Shown here: positions 62,887-64,000 of the stretch, piece after piece
Numbering within the stretch: position 1 is the first letter of the stretch
How the letters are laid out: each line of letters begins with the position of its first letter
From: Pseudoglutamicibacter cumminsii
GTDB taxonomy: Bacteria; Actinomycetota; Actinomycetes; Actinomycetales; Micrococcaceae
Direction: 5' to 3'
Assembly (NCBI RefSeq): GCF_003143995.1
Contig: NZ_QFWG01000003.1
Span: 112,457 to 176,456, forward strand
DNA length: 64,000 nt
Program-made: the position numbers and the translations under genes
The notes under the pieces: model-generated
What the model saw: only the letters and a program-made list of their open reading frames with translations
Databases searched by the model: none
What the model was told of the DNA's origin: nothing

Positions 62887-63249
62887 TTCGTGGGCCTTCA
62901 ACGAGATTGTCGGATGCACCATCGACGACCTTGCTCTCTACTTCCGAGCCCAGTTCAGTGACCAGGATGAAAGCAGTATGACGTCGAGATTCCGGACGAG
63001 GGGCAGGTCCGCCTCATCCTCTCCGATGACCTCGATGCGGCTTACGCTCCTCTGTCACCGAAGATGACGGCGCGCATCGCTGAGACTCTCGGGGAGGCCC
63101 CGGAGTGGTTGGCTCTGGCACGGGAGCGGATCCGGGAGGAATTTCCGGACGGTGAGGAACCTGAGCTGACCAGCGTGTGCGTGCTGTCCGAACCTCCGGA
63201 ACCCTCGTGCTTCTCGAGGCAACCTCGCGTGAAGCGTGCAGGGCGGTAG
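62887..63249 (+). pseudogene. Decayed, frameshifted remnant of an unrecognised gene
   Basis: Two frames together look like one protein tail. From 62891 one frame reads SWAFNEIVGCTIDDLALYF then RAQFSDQDE; the next frame, from 62971, reads KQYDVEIPDEGQVRLILSDD and continues APLSPKMTARIAETLGEAPEWLALARERIREEFPDGEEPELTSV to TAG at 63249. Adding one A to the run in GATGAAAGC (62967-62975) joins them as DQDEKQYDVE. There is no start codon or ribosome binding site, and leuD ends just before. I do not recognise the family. It is probably the 3' end of a gene lost by deletion. Confidence 0.5.
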
Positions 63250-63359
63250 GAGGATGCGGATGTCTACGGCAGGCTCGTTCTTCAGCGGGCAGGGCCAACC
63301 GTGAACAAAAACACCGATTCAACAGGGTATTGACCCGTTCGGGCGAGGTTGCTTGATTT

Positions 63360-63806
63360 TTAGCTGGGCAACCAGTCTTCACCAGGTTGGATGGCCTGCT
63401 GCTGGATCACGTCGAGTGTCAGGTTGGTCAACTGGTGATCGATGCTGAAATCAATCCTGGCTTTGTCGATGAGCCGACCGGTGACGACAAAGCTCACGGG
63501 AAGATCACGTTTGGGGTATCGGTCGTATAGTCGCGCTCCCTGTTGATCGGAGTTCACCGTCTCATTGACGTGTACGGAACTGACCGACCAGCTTCCGGCG
63601 GTTTCGTTGAACACGAAGGGCGCGATTTCGTCAGTGCCGGCTAGGGAGCTGAACATTCCCCGAAATCCCCTTGTCCCGAGCCGGGATGCGTTGGGGTTGC
63701 CGTCTAACGGCGGAGAAGTACGGCTAAGTTCCTCGGTTGCGGGACCGACGTAATACACATGGAGCACATCGTCGCGCCGGGCCTCAACATCCAGCAGCAA
63801 CGGAAT
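63360..63806 (-). pseudogene. Hypothetical gene cut at its 5' end by an IS3-type insertion
   Basis: A ~148-residue open frame on the minus strand: IPLLLDVEARRDDVLHVYYVGPATEELSRTSPP..., then SWSVSSVHVNETVNSDQQGARLYDRYPKRDLPVSFVVTGRLIDKARIDFSIDHQL... It ends at 63360. There is no ATG near its beginning, only TTG at 63800 without a ribosome binding site. The frame runs into the terminal repeat of the IS element at 63807 and stops there seven codons later. The true start is therefore missing. I do not recognise the family; it looks soluble and beta-rich. The 110 bp between it and the previous remnant show nothing. Confidence 0.6.
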
Positions 63807-64000
63807 TGAAGCGCCTTGGGTTTAGTGGAGACTCAGCTCATTTGATTTCTACCAGTTCTTTGGTGCTGGTAACCCCAGCGTAGAACTTTTCTTCATGCTC
63901 GAGCGGAGGCACATCCCCGAGGTAGCCGTGCAGCCGTTGCGTGTTGTGCCAGTGCACCCATCCCAATGTCGCGAGTTCGAGATCATCGATCGTTTTCCAC
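63807..64000 (-). mobile_element. IS3-family insertion sequence, one end (continues beyond window)
   Basis: The element starts with TGAAGCGCCTTGGGTTTAGT at 63807, a terminal sequence of the TGAA..GCC..GGAGACT type seen at ends of actinobacterial IS3-family elements. The transposase tail follows 11 bases further in. The other end and any target duplication lie outside the window. Confidence 0.75.
63838..64000 (-). CDS. IS3-family transposase (OrfB, rve domain), C-terminal part
   Basis: The last 53 codons of a DDE integrase-type transposase, reading WKTIDDLELATLGWVHWHNT, QRLHGYLGDVPPLEHEEKFY and AGVTSTKELVEIK, to TGA at 63838-63840. The motif W-x-x-W-x-N-x-x-R-L-H-x-x-L-G-x-x-P-P-x-E-x-E is typical of OrfB of IS3-family elements. 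The catalytic residues are beyond the window edge, so activity cannot be judged. Confidence 0.9.
   Translation of the reverse strand, partial: WKTIDDLELATLGWVHWHNTQRLHGYLGDVPPLEHEEKFYAGVTSTKELVEIK

Overview
This is a stretch of a high-G+C Gram-positive (Actinomycetota) chromosome, most likely from the Micrococcaceae (relatives of Arthrobacter, Rothia and Pseudoglutamicibacter). The gene orders that suggest this are atpD-atpC-DUF2550-nucS, clpS-DUF2017-murI-MBL-rph-rdgB, and a BRCT-carrying exonuclease near sbcDC. NucS, an NdgR-type IclR regulator beside leuCD, and frequent GTG/TTG starts agree with it. The genus cannot be fixed by reading alone. Almost all of the window is core chromosome with closely packed genes; only the last ~1.1 kb (62.9-64.0 kb) looks like accessory or decaying DNA and ends inside an IS3-family element.

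Layout. 0-2.4 kb: end of the ATP synthase operon, DUF2550, NucS mismatch endonuclease. 2.5-12.4 kb: AI-2E-type transporter, a large frameshifted membrane protein, a YbbN-like co-chaperone, an ABC exporter pair, DUF3039, and a DEAD/DEAH helicase preceded by 21-bp iterons. 12.4-18.3 kb: pncB, then the clpS-to-rdgB housekeeping run. 18.4-28 kb: DedA, exonuclease/BRCT, a degenerate ADP-ribosylglycohydrolase-like protein, sbcDC, a frameshifted MFS gene, and a FabH-like ketoacyl synthase. 28-38 kb: MHS-family symporter with a TetR-like operator, a large RND transporter, mqo, an oligopeptide-type binding lipoprotein, tRNA-Leu, bcp, tRNA-Lys. 38-48 kb: ilvD (minus), then ilvB-ilvN-ilvC, serA, metG. 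47.5-53 kb: a MacB-like ABC exporter next to a NarL/DesK-type two-component system. 53-63 kb: leuB, ilvE, a FAH-family hydrolase, gltX, tRNA-Gln, two identical tRNA-Glu, thiL, ndgR, leuC, leuD.

How the genes work together. ilvD, ilvBNC, leuB, ilvE and leuCD supply nearly the whole valine/leucine/isoleucine pathway; leuA and ilvA are not in the window. A dyad of the form TCTCA-N5-TGAGA lies between ndgR and leuC and again, with one change, just upstream of leuB, which fits shared NdgR/LtbR-type control. A separate 10-mer, GGTATGACAC, lies upstream of both the two-component operon and the neighbouring ABC exporter operon, suggesting one regulon. gltX sits beside the tRNA-Gln and tRNA-Glu genes.

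The most unusual signal is short tandem duplication (11-20 bp periods) across or at the stop codons of at least seven unrelated genes (nucS, the AI-2E transporter, ybbN, fabH, mqo, the response regulator and the FAH gene), usually carrying a second stop triplet. At fabH three copies place TAG in all three frames. Three genes carry frameshifts (about 6.02, 26.13 and 62.97 kb), and one is cut by the IS. No CRISPR array, rRNA, prophage or recognisable defence island was found.
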